10,168 bases of DNA from Tannerella sp. (lineage in GTDB: Bacteria; Bacteroidota; Bacteroidia; Bacteroidales; Tannerellaceae). The notes beneath the pieces are model-generated. The model saw only the letters and a list, made by a program, of their open reading frames with translations, made no database searches and was not told the DNA's origin. A program made the position numbers and the translations under genes. Below are positions 1 through 5,261 of this stretch, piece after piece (the first letter of the stretch is position 1; each line of letters starts with the position of its first letter). Location: contig JAITQL010000171.1 of the NCBI GenBank assembly GCA_031288935.1, positions 1 to 10,168 on the forward strand. The letters run 5' to 3'.

Positions 1-120
1 GCCTGGCTTGCAGAACAGGCCTTCAAAATAAACCGTACCGGCATTTTCCTGAAAGATCAAAGCGACGATTCGGAATTGACAAGGGTTGAAATGTCGAAGG
101 CCGGAAAAATCGAAGGATAA
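1..120 (+). CDS. 3' end of an unrecognised gene (partial)
   Basis: Reading frame 1 is open from the window edge to a TAA at 118-120 and gives 39 residues ending in EMSKAGKIEG. The mix of charged and hydrophobic residues (for example AFKINRTGIFLKDQ) looks like a real protein C-terminus. The next 450 bp hold no convincing gene, which fits a gene ending here. I do not recognise the family, and no catalytic motif is visible in so short a tail. The frame could be open by chance. Confidence 0.5.
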   Translation, partial: AWLAEQAFKINRTGIFLKDQSDDSELTRVEMSKAGKIEG

Positions 121-156
121 CCTCTAACCCTTCCATCGCAGAGTTGCGAAGATAAA

Positions 157-279
157 AAAAAGACTTTTTCGGCTCTCCGCGGAGTTGCGGAAACGGGAAA
201 AAGACTTTTTCGGCTCTCCTCGGAGCTGCGGAAACGGGAAAAAGACTTTTTCGGCTCTCCGCGGAGTTGCGGAAACAGG
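157..279. repeat. Three tandem copies of a 41-bp repeat
   Basis: The block GACTTTTTCGGCTCTC recurs at exactly 41-bp steps (first bases at 162, 203 and 244). The three copies differ at only a few bases, for example CTCCGCGGAG versus CTCCTCGGAG. A diverged partial copy sits on the left at about 138-156 (CGCAGAGTTGCGAAGA), and the next AAAAAG is seen at 280-285. Each unit has two small inverted repeats: GAAAAA-GAC-TTTTTC and the palindrome CTCCGCGGAG. The array starts less than 40 bp after the stop of the upstream gene. It is not a CRISPR, because there are no unique spacers. Function is unknown; an intergenic repeat family or a transcript-end structure are both possible. Confidence 0.9.
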
Positions 280-285
280 AAAAAG

Positions 286-521
286 AAACGTTCATTTCCG
301 GCGCCGGCCAGCATAACGGAGGATTGTATTTCGCGCTTTCCGGGTTTCGGTTTGGACGCTGCGCTTTTTTGCAGACGAAGATGTATTCCGGGTATTCGTC
401 CTGCGGACAAGTTCTCGCCACCGACTGCGGATGCCTGACTTTCACAAGCAAGTCCGGATGGCGTTTACCTCCCGGCAGGACACGATGAATCAGGCCGGCT
501 GACCCGCTTTTTTTTCACGCG
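286..521. other. Intergenic stretch without a supported gene
   Basis: Several short frames are open on both strands, but none has a start with a promoter or ribosome binding site, a domain, or a recognisable protein pattern. A T-run at 511-518 follows a GC-rich stretch (GGCCGGCTGACCCGC), but I cannot fold a proper terminator stem there. Together with the adjoining 41-bp repeats it may be remnant or repeat-derived DNA. Confidence 0.5.
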
Positions 522-553
522 CTTGTAAATTTCATGATTTTCATGTACGTTTG
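522..553 (+). promoter_or_regulatory. Bacteroidetes-type promoter of the 575-2458 operon
   Basis: TACGTTTG at 546-553 matches the -7 consensus TAnnTTTG. A CTTG at 522-525 lies 20 bp upstream, the usual place of the -33 TTTG/TTG box. Transcription would start around 559-561, leaving a leader of about 15 nt before the ATG at 575. Confidence 0.75.
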
Positions 554-574
554 TGCTCCAAATGAGAGAAATCA

Positions 575-1078
575 ATGAACAGACGATACAGATATATGAT
601 CGGCATGTGTTTCTGGATGGCCGGCATATGTCCGGCACAGTCACCGGTTTCCGGGCAGTTGGAAAAAGCAAACGACTTCACGTATACAATGGCGTCCGGC
701 AGGCAGGGAACGCTGTACGCCCTGCAGGCGGAAGTGATTTTGCTCTATTTTTACGACCCGGAGTGCGAAGACTGTCACGCCTTGACGGAACGGCTGAACG
801 GGTCGGAGGCAGTCAACCGGCTGGTCGGGGACAAGCGCATGGAAGTACTGGCCGTTTATCCTGAAGAAGCAACGGCCGAATGGCTGGCATGGGCGGAACA
901 GATGCCGCCGGCGTGGATCAACGGGTACGACAAAGGCGCCAAAATCAATACGGAAGGGCTTTATCCGATGAAAACCCTGCCGGCGCTCTACCTGTTGGAC
1001 GCGCATAAAAACATCCGCCTGAAAGAAGCAACGGCGGAAGAAACAGAGTGTGAGTTAAAACGCATAAGCAATAATTAG
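575..1078 (+). CDS. Exported thioredoxin-fold protein
   Basis: The 167-residue product has a basic N-terminus (MNRRYRY), a hydrophobic stretch to about residue 20 and a likely signal peptidase site near PAQ-S, so it should act in the cell envelope. A beta strand (VILLYFYDPEC) leads into a CEDC pair at residues 64-67, the place of the thioredoxin CxxC active site. TLPALYLLD puts the expected cis-proline at 136. This is the pattern of Bacteroidetes thioredoxin-like or DUF5106-associated proteins, which are thought to reduce or exchange disulfides in the periplasm. It is short and lacks a separate N-terminal domain. Cys19 is not in a good lipobox (AGIC), so a lipoprotein is unlikely. The promoter at 546-553 supports this ATG. 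It is first in an operon, 9 bp before the DUF151 gene. Fold assignment is fairly sure; the partner is unknown. Confidence 0.82.
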   Translation: MNRRYRYMIGMCFWMAGICPAQSPVSGQLEKANDFTYTMASGRQGTLYALQAEVILLYFYDPECEDCHALTERLNGSEAVNRLVGDKRMEVLAVYPEEATAEWLAWAEQMPPAWINGYDKGAKINTEGLYPMKTLPALYLLDAHKNIRLKEATAEETECELKRISNN

Positions 1079-1087
1079 TTATTTATT

Positions 1088-1711
1088 TTGGAGACAAAAA
1101 TCAATTTAAAGGTGCTGGGATTGACGAACAGTCAGATACAGTCGGGAGCCTACGCGCTGATTCTGGCCGAAGACGGGCCGCGACGGCTGCCCGTGATTGT
1201 AGGCGTTTCGGAAGCGCAGTCGATTGCCATTGCATTGGAAGGCCTGCAGCCGGCGCGTCCGCTGACGCACGATTTATTCACCCGCTTTGCCCGGACGTTC
1301 CGGATTCATCTGCAGGAGGTTTTTATTTACAAGTCCGAAGGAGGCATATTTTTTTCAAAGATGGTTTTCTCGGACGGCACGCGCGCGGTGCAGATCGATT
1401 CGCGCACATCCGATGCCGTGGCCATTGCCTTGCGCATGAAATGCGATATCTGCACAACCGAAGCCATTATGCAGCAATGCGGCGTCGTGATCGGGGAAAA
1501 TGCGCCGGAGGACGACAGCGAAACGGCCTTGCAGACACAATCGGATCCCGAAAAAACAGACGACAGGGGGCAACTGACGGAATGGTTGCAAATCATGCAG
1601 AAAAACGAAATCGGGGAACGCATGGAACAAGCCATCCGGGAAGAGAATTACGAGTTTGCCAAACTTTGCAGCGAGGAATTGCAACGCCGCGAAAAAGAAG
1701 AAGGCGAATGA
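1088..1711 (+). CDS. DUF151 bifunctional nuclease family protein with UVR motif
   Basis: The 207-residue product has the bifunctional nuclease (BFN/DUF151) domain over about residues 4-135. The pattern includes NSQIQSGAYALIL, LPVIVGVSEAQSIAIALEG, RPLTHDLF and IDSRTSDAVAIALR, all typical of the family. An acidic linker (about 138-165) leads to a C-terminal UvrB/UvrC-like motif (ERMEQAIREENYEFAKL, from residue 177), a pairing common in Bacteroidetes. Some family members have been reported to have DNase/RNase activity; the role here is not known. The start is a TTG at 1088. It has no upstream Shine-Dalgarno, but it gives METKINLKVL, which lines up in length with the N-terminus I recall for Bacteroides homologues (MDKKVELKVL). 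It sits 9 bp after the thioredoxin-like gene and 42 bp before rsmE, so it is probably cotranscribed. Confidence 0.92.
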   Translation: METKINLKVLGLTNSQIQSGAYALILAEDGPRRLPVIVGVSEAQSIAIALEGLQPARPLTHDLFTRFARTFRIHLQEVFIYKSEGGIFFSKMVFSDGTRAVQIDSRTSDAVAIALRMKCDICTTEAIMQQCGVVIGENAPEDDSETALQTQSDPEKTDDRGQLTEWLQIMQKNEIGERMEQAIREENYEFAKLCSEELQRREKEEGE

Positions 1712-1753
1712 TCCGGCAGGCTTTAACGGCATACCTTATTTCAACCTGAACGG

Positions 1754-2458
1754 ATGCCGCTCTTTTATGCTCCGCAGATAGCCCTTCATCCGGTATTGCC
1801 GGAAGAGGAAACGGCACATGCCCTGCGTGTGCTGCGGCTGAACGAAGGCAGCGAGATCACGCTGACCGACGGGAACGGTTTTTTTTATCTGGCAACGATT
1901 GTACGCGCCCGTCCGAAGCAGTGCGAAGTGAAGGTGCTGAAACGCTGGCAAGCCGAACCGTCCCGGCCGTATCGGGTACACATCGCCGTGTCGCCGACGA
2001 AAAACGCGGACCGGATGGAGTGGTTTGCAGAAAAGGCAACGGAAATTGGCATCCACGCCATTACGCTTTTGGATTGCCGCTTTTCCGAAAGGCATGAAAT
2101 GAAAACCGCCCGCTTGCAGAAACTGCTGGTCGGCGCCATGAAACAGTCGCGGCAGGCCACCCTGCCGGTCTTGACGGGAATGACCCCTTTCCGTGCGTTC
2201 GCCGGACAGCCGTTTGACGGACGCAAATTCATTGCCCATTGCGAAAAGGACGAAACCTGCAATCCGCTTTTGAACCGGATTTATCATGCGGGTGAAAACG
2301 CATTGATCCTCATCGGCCCGGAGGGGGATTTCAGTCCGGAGGAAATTGCCCTGGCGATCCGGTCGGGCTTTACGCCCGTATCATTGGGCGCCAACCGTCT
2401 GCGTACGGAAACGGCAGCGCTGGCCGCCTGCCATACGATTCATGTGCTGAACGGCTAA
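1754..2458 (+). CDS. rsmE: 16S rRNA (uracil-1498-N3)-methyltransferase RsmE
   Basis: The 234-residue protein has the length and both parts of RsmE. The N-terminal PUA-like domain starts MPLFYAPQ and includes HALRVLRLNEGSEITLTDG. The C-terminal SPOUT (trefoil-knot) methyltransferase domain carries the signature LIGPEGDFSPEEI (GPEGDF at 188-193) and LGANRLRTETAAL (211-223), which bind S-adenosylmethionine. The enzyme methylates N3 of U1498 in 16S rRNA at the decoding region of the 30S subunit, in the cytoplasm. The ATG at 1754 has no clear Shine-Dalgarno but gives the usual family N-terminus. It is last in the operon. Only a weak 3-bp GC hairpin (CCCATTCGGG, about 2489-2498) follows before the converging gene. 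Confidence 0.97.
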   Translation: MPLFYAPQIALHPVLPEEETAHALRVLRLNEGSEITLTDGNGFFYLATIVRARPKQCEVKVLKRWQAEPSRPYRVHIAVSPTKNADRMEWFAEKATEIGIHAITLLDCRFSERHEMKTARLQKLLVGAMKQSRQATLPVLTGMTPFRAFAGQPFDGRKFIAHCEKDETCNPLLNRIYHAGENALILIGPEGDFSPEEIALAIRSGFTPVSLGANRLRTETAALAACHTIHVLNG

Positions 2459-2503
2459 ACGGGCGGGGACGGACAGGGTAAACGCATCCCATTCGGGTGA
2501 ATT

Positions 2504-3310
2504 TTATTCCAGCACAAAGATTTCCGAGGGCGTCGTGCGCTTGAGCACGGTCAGCGTGACGTCGCGTCCGGCGAGGATACCTTCCTGCTGCATTCGGAGG
2601 TCGACCGTCTTGCCGGCCAGTTCGGGGTGATTGTTTTCACGGCTCAAGTGGCAGAGCCAGATATTTCTCAGGTGGGGACGGTAGTGCACGGCCAGAAAAT
2701 CGGCGGCGGCATGGTTGCTCAGATGCCCCGTCTGTCCGGCGACACGCTCTTTCAAAAAGTCCGGATAATTTCCCGACCGCAGCATTTCTTCGTCGTAATT
2801 GGCTTCCAGAACCAGGTGATTTGCCCGGCAAAGGTAACTGCTCACCGTGTCGGAAATGAAACCTACGTCCGTGGCAATGGTAAAGCGCTGTCCGTCGAAC
2901 TCGATCTGGTAGCCGACGCAGTCGCTGCTGTCGTGCGACACTTCAAACGCTTCGATGCGGAAATCGCGAATCGGGAAGGGGACGCCTTTTTCGATTGTGC
3001 GGCGCGACTGATACAGGGTTTCTTCCACGTACCGGCTCCGGTCGATGCCGTCGTGCACGCCTTCGGTCGTATAAACCGGAATCCGGTATTTCTCGCCCAG
3101 GCATCCGGCGGCCTTGATATGGTCGGCATGATCGTGCGTGATCAGGACAGCCATTATCGTTTCGAAATCAATGCCTTTTTCTCTCAACACTTTCCGGATT
3201 GTGCGGACGCCGATCCCGGCATCTATCAGAATCCCGTAGCCGGAGGTGCCCAGATAATAGCAGTTTCCGCTGCTTCCGCTTGCCAAACTTAGAAATAATA
3301 ACTTCATCAT
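2504..3310 (-). CDS. WalJ/YycJ-like metallo-beta-lactamase-fold hydrolase
   Basis: The product starts MMKLLFLSLASGSSGNCYYLG, the usual N-terminus of the YycJ/WalJ branch of the metallo-beta-lactamase fold, and has 268 residues. The metal-binding motif THDHADH is intact (H59, H61, D63, H64), with later family positions in SHDSSDCVGY, TDVGFISD, GHLSNHAAADFL and LCHLSRENNH. WalJ-type proteins are thought to be metal-dependent nucleases acting in DNA repair or cell-cycle control; the substrate here is an inference. The frame is open upstream to 3367, but I place the start at 3310. There AGGA lies just upstream (CACAGGACGATATG), and the -7 box at 3365-3372 makes a start at 3367 too early to be transcribed. 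The adjacent ATG at 3307 is equally possible. The gene converges on rsmE, with a 45-bp gap. Confidence 0.93.
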   Translation of the reverse strand: MMKLLFLSLASGSSGNCYYLGTSGYGILIDAGIGVRTIRKVLREKGIDFETIMAVLITHDHADHIKAAGCLGEKYRIPVYTTEGVHDGIDRSRYVEETLYQSRRTIEKGVPFPIRDFRIEAFEVSHDSSDCVGYQIEFDGQRFTIATDVGFISDTVSSYLCRANHLVLEANYDEEMLRSGNYPDFLKERVAGQTGHLSNHAAADFLAVHYRPHLRNIWLCHLSRENNHPELAGKTVDLRMQQEGILAGRDVTLTVLKRTTPSEIFVLE

Positions 3311-3364
3311 ATCGTCCTGTGAAACAAAATATCCACGTCTTTTTCGGTTGTTTTTTTGTGCGGA

Positions 3365-3372
3365 CAAAAGTA
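3365..3372 (-). promoter_or_regulatory. -7 box of the WalJ-like gene
   Basis: Read on the minus strand this is TACTTTTG, a full match to TAnnTTTG. The start would be near 3358, giving a leader of about 48 nt to the ATG at 3310. The -33 region has at best a TTTC, so the match is one-sided. Confidence 0.6.
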
Positions 3373-3401
3373 CGCAATTTTTTTTACTCTGAAATAATCC
3401 A

Positions 3402-3409
3402 TACTTTTG
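3402..3409 (+). promoter_or_regulatory. -7 box of the sugar-phosphate transferase gene
   Basis: TACTTTTG matches TAnnTTTG and lies 18 bp before the ATG at 3428. No good -33 TTTG is present, only a T-run around 3378-3385. The same octamer occurs on the other strand at 3365-3372, so two divergent promoters share about 45 bp. Confidence 0.6.
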
Positions 3410-3420
3410 TGGGAATTTTC

Positions 3421-3444
3421 ATGAAAAATGGAGCAAAACAGTAA
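3421..3444 (+). other. Seven-codon ORF overlapping the transferase start
   Basis: An ATG at 3421 opens MKNGAKQ and stops at 3444, crossing the ATG at 3428 in another frame. It would begin only about 5 nt after the predicted transcript start. It could be chance, or it could tune translation of the transferase. Confidence 0.2.
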
Positions 3445-4825
3445 ACATGCGGACATCCTTCAATGGATCATTGGAATAGGCGATCTGATTCTCTTGAACG
3501 TCATTTTCTTTTCTATCTACTATAAAATGGATAGCTTGTATACCGGCGCGATTACCCGCAGTTTAAGGGAAGTGGTGCTGCTGTTGAACTTTTGCTATTT
3601 CTTTGCGTTGTATTTTGTTCCCGTCAAGCTGCACCTGTCCGTCGTGTTCCTCGACAAGATCGTGCAACGGTCGCTGACGCTGATTACCCTCCAGACGTTT
3701 CTTTTTGCCACGTGCCTGGTTTTCCTGAACGTGGGCAACGACCTGGCCACCTTTATCGCGGTTTACTACATCACCCTGATGGTCTGTTTCTCCGTATGGC
3801 GCGTACTGGTGCGCGTAGCGGTCAAGACTTATCGCCGGAAAGGATACAATTCCAAAAACATCATCATCATCGGCGCCGGAAAGAACGGGATGGAGCTTTT
3901 CCGCGTCATCAAGAACGACCTTTCGTACGGATTCCGTGTGCTGGGATTCTTTGACGACAACCGGATGCTGAAGGATATTCTGCCGAATTACCTGGGACGG
4001 ATCGGCGAAATGGAAGCGTTCGTACTTGAAAACGAAGTGGACGAAATCTACTGCACGCTTCCCGGCGCCAGCAGTGAACGGATTTCGGGGCTGCTTGCCT
4101 TTGCCGAGAAAAACATGATCCGGTTCTACATCATTCCCGATTTCTACCGGGACGTGAAAAAGAGCATGATCCTGGACATCATGGAGTCCATCCCCCTGCT
4201 GTCCGTCCGCAACGAGCCGCTGCAGTCGGCGTACAACCGGGTGATCAAGCGCGCTTTCGACATGGCGTTCTCCGCGCTGTTTCTGCTCGCCTGCTACCCG
4301 CTGCTCTATGCAGTCACGGGGCTGCTGATCAAGCTGAGTTCGCCCGGGCCGGTGCTTTTCAAGCAGAAACGTACCGGGATTTACGGGCAGGTGTTTGAAT
4401 GTTACAAATTCCGGACGATGAAGGTGAATGAAGACGCGGACGTGATGCAGGCGGTCAAGGATGATCCGCGGACGACGAAGATCGGCAGTTTCCTCCGGCA
4501 AACCAATCTGGACGAGTTTCCGCAGTTCGTCAACGTGCTGCTCGGAGACATGTCGGTCGTCGGCCCGCGTCCGCACATGCTGAAGCATACGGAGCTGTAT
4601 TCCCAGCTGGTCGACAAGTACATGGTGCGTCACCTGGTGAAGCCGGGCATCACCGGATGGGCGCAAATCATGGGCTACCGCGGCGAAACGCGGACGCTGG
4701 AACAGATGGAAGGCCGTGTGAAGCGCGACGTGTGGTACATCGAAAACTGGTCGTTTTTCCTGGATCTGAAAATCATCTTCGTCACCATCGTCAACATGTT
4801 CAAGGGAGAAAAAAATGCGTACTGA
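3428..4825 (+). CDS. Undecaprenyl-phosphate hexose-1-phosphate transferase
   Basis: This 465-residue membrane enzyme belongs to the polyprenyl-phosphate hexose-1-phosphate transferase (WbaP/WcaJ) family. It moves a sugar phosphate from a nucleotide sugar to undecaprenyl phosphate, the first step of capsule, exopolysaccharide or O-glycan assembly at the inner membrane. Four hydrophobic segments occupy about residues 12-130. A Rossmann-like domain follows with IIIIGAGKNGMELF (GAGKNG at 149-154). A further membrane segment leads into the catalytic domain (AFD at 276-278), with SSPGPVLFKQKRTG, KFRTM (327-331), LDEFPQFVNVLLGDMSVVGPRP (GDM... at 373-382) and KPGITGWAQ (405 on). The C-terminus (FFLDLKIIF) is typical. 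No glycosyltransferases, flippases or polymerases flank it, so it is an orphan and may serve a glycan cluster elsewhere. The sugar (glucose or another) cannot be read from sequence. The ATG at 3428 fits the promoter. Confidence 0.95.
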   Translation: MEQNSKHADILQWIIGIGDLILLNVIFFSIYYKMDSLYTGAITRSLREVVLLLNFCYFFALYFVPVKLHLSVVFLDKIVQRSLTLITLQTFLFATCLVFLNVGNDLATFIAVYYITLMVCFSVWRVLVRVAVKTYRRKGYNSKNIIIIGAGKNGMELFRVIKNDLSYGFRVLGFFDDNRMLKDILPNYLGRIGEMEAFVLENEVDEIYCTLPGASSERISGLLAFAEKNMIRFYIIPDFYRDVKKSMILDIMESIPLLSVRNEPLQSAYNRVIKRAFDMAFSALFLLACYPLLYAVTGLLIKLSSPGPVLFKQKRTGIYGQVFECYKFRTMKVNEDADVMQAVKDDPRTTKIGSFLRQTNLDEFPQFVNVLLGDMSVVGPRPHMLKHTELYSQLVDKYMVRHLVKPGITGWAQIMGYRGETRTLEQMEGRVKRDVWYIENWSFFLDLKIIFVTIVNMFKGEKNAY

Positions 4826-4962
4826 ACGCATGACATTCATTCCTTGCCGCTCCCGTTTTGCAGCATCCGCCTTTAAATCCCTTTCCTCTGCGCGAAACTA
4901 ATTGTCGCCCTGCTCACATTTCATGGAACGAGCCGTCCATTCATTTACCTGAACGAGCCGTT
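4826..4962. other. Spacer between transferase gene and repeat array
   Basis: No gene or terminator is visible directly after the stop at 4825. GAACGAGCCGT occurs twice (4926-4936 and 4951-4961) and looks like the worn left edge of the 21-bp array. Confidence 0.45.
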
Positions 4963-5151
4963 TATTGAGTTCAATGAGTCTTTCATTGAACTCAATGGGT
5001 CTTCCATTGAACTCAATGGATATTCCATTGAACTCAATAGATATTTCATTGAACTCAATGAGTCTTTCATTGAATTCAATAGATATTCCATTGAACTCAA
5101 TGGGTCTTTCATTGAATTCAATGAGTCTTCCATTGAACTCAATGATCCGTT
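4963..5151. repeat. Nine-unit 21-bp tandem repeat array
   Basis: CATTGA recurs at exact 21-bp steps at 4984, 5005, 5026, 5047, 5068, 5089, 5110 and 5131, with a TATTGA copy at 4963. Degenerate units flank both sides (about 4926-4962 and 5152-5160). Each unit holds CATTGAACTCAATG or CATTGAATTCAATG, a 6-bp inverted repeat with a 2-nt centre, then a variable part of two main kinds (GTCTT or ATATT type). Since 21 is a multiple of three, several frames stay open: on minus a seven-residue IEFNERL-type repeat (5176-4898), on plus a LNSMGLP-type repeat (TTG 4965 or ATG 4974 to 5189). Neither has a clear ribosome binding site or promoter, so I do not call a gene. It lies between the transferase stop and the terminator at 5195-5235, so it is probably transcribed as 3' UTR. 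Confidence 0.93.
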
Positions 5152-5194
5152 CATTTTCCAATAGCAACGGATGCAAAGCGACGATTTGAAATGT

Positions 5195-5235
5195 ACCCGT
5201 CTTGAATCCCGGATACGCCGGTTTACGGGTTTTTT
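5195..5235 (+). terminator. Intrinsic terminator abutting the argS promoter
   Basis: ACCCGT (5195-5200) pairs with ACGGGT (5225-5230), and an inner CCGG-ATACG-CCGG hairpin lies within. A run of six T follows (5230-5235). It would end plus-strand transcripts from the transferase gene and repeat array. The T-run ends 2 bp before the argS -7 box. Confidence 0.6.
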
Positions 5236-5236
5236 G

Positions 5237-5244
5237 TACCTTTG
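5237..5244 (+). promoter_or_regulatory. -7 box of argS
   Basis: TACCTTTG is a full match to TAnnTTTG. The start would lie near 5250, about 12 nt before the ATG at 5262. The -33 position is occupied by the terminator loop and has no good TTTG. Confidence 0.7.
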
Positions 5245-5261
5245 CGGGAAATTTTTCAATT

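Noticed and set aside
23..451. 142-residue minus-strand ORF across the 41-bp repeats
   Set aside because: Its openness comes from the stop-free repeat. It also covers the likely gene end at 1-120 on the other strand and has no promoter or known domain.
3308..3367. Upstream start extending the WalJ-like protein by 19 residues
   Set aside because: The start would lie at the -7 box, upstream of the predicted transcript start. The ATG at 3310 has an AGGA and the family N-terminus.
3563..4840. 425-codon minus-strand frame opposite the transferase gene
   Set aside because: It is antisense to a fully recognised gene. The His/Arg/Gln-rich composition is typical of a shadow frame in GC-rich DNA.
157..5151. 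CRISPR arrays (41-bp and 21-bp repeats)
   Set aside because: In both arrays the units are directly contiguous, without unique spacers, and no cas genes are present.
4898..5259. Two minus-strand repeat ORFs (IEFNERL and SMKDSLS types)
   Set aside because: A 21-bp period keeps frames open automatically. One needs a TTG start, neither has a promoter, and both would be antisense to the probable transferase 3' UTR. Kept only as a finding about the repeat.
5202..5261. Upstream TTG start extending ArgS by 20 residues
   Set aside because: It lies before the -7 box and inside the terminator hairpin, and the longer N-terminus does not match the family.
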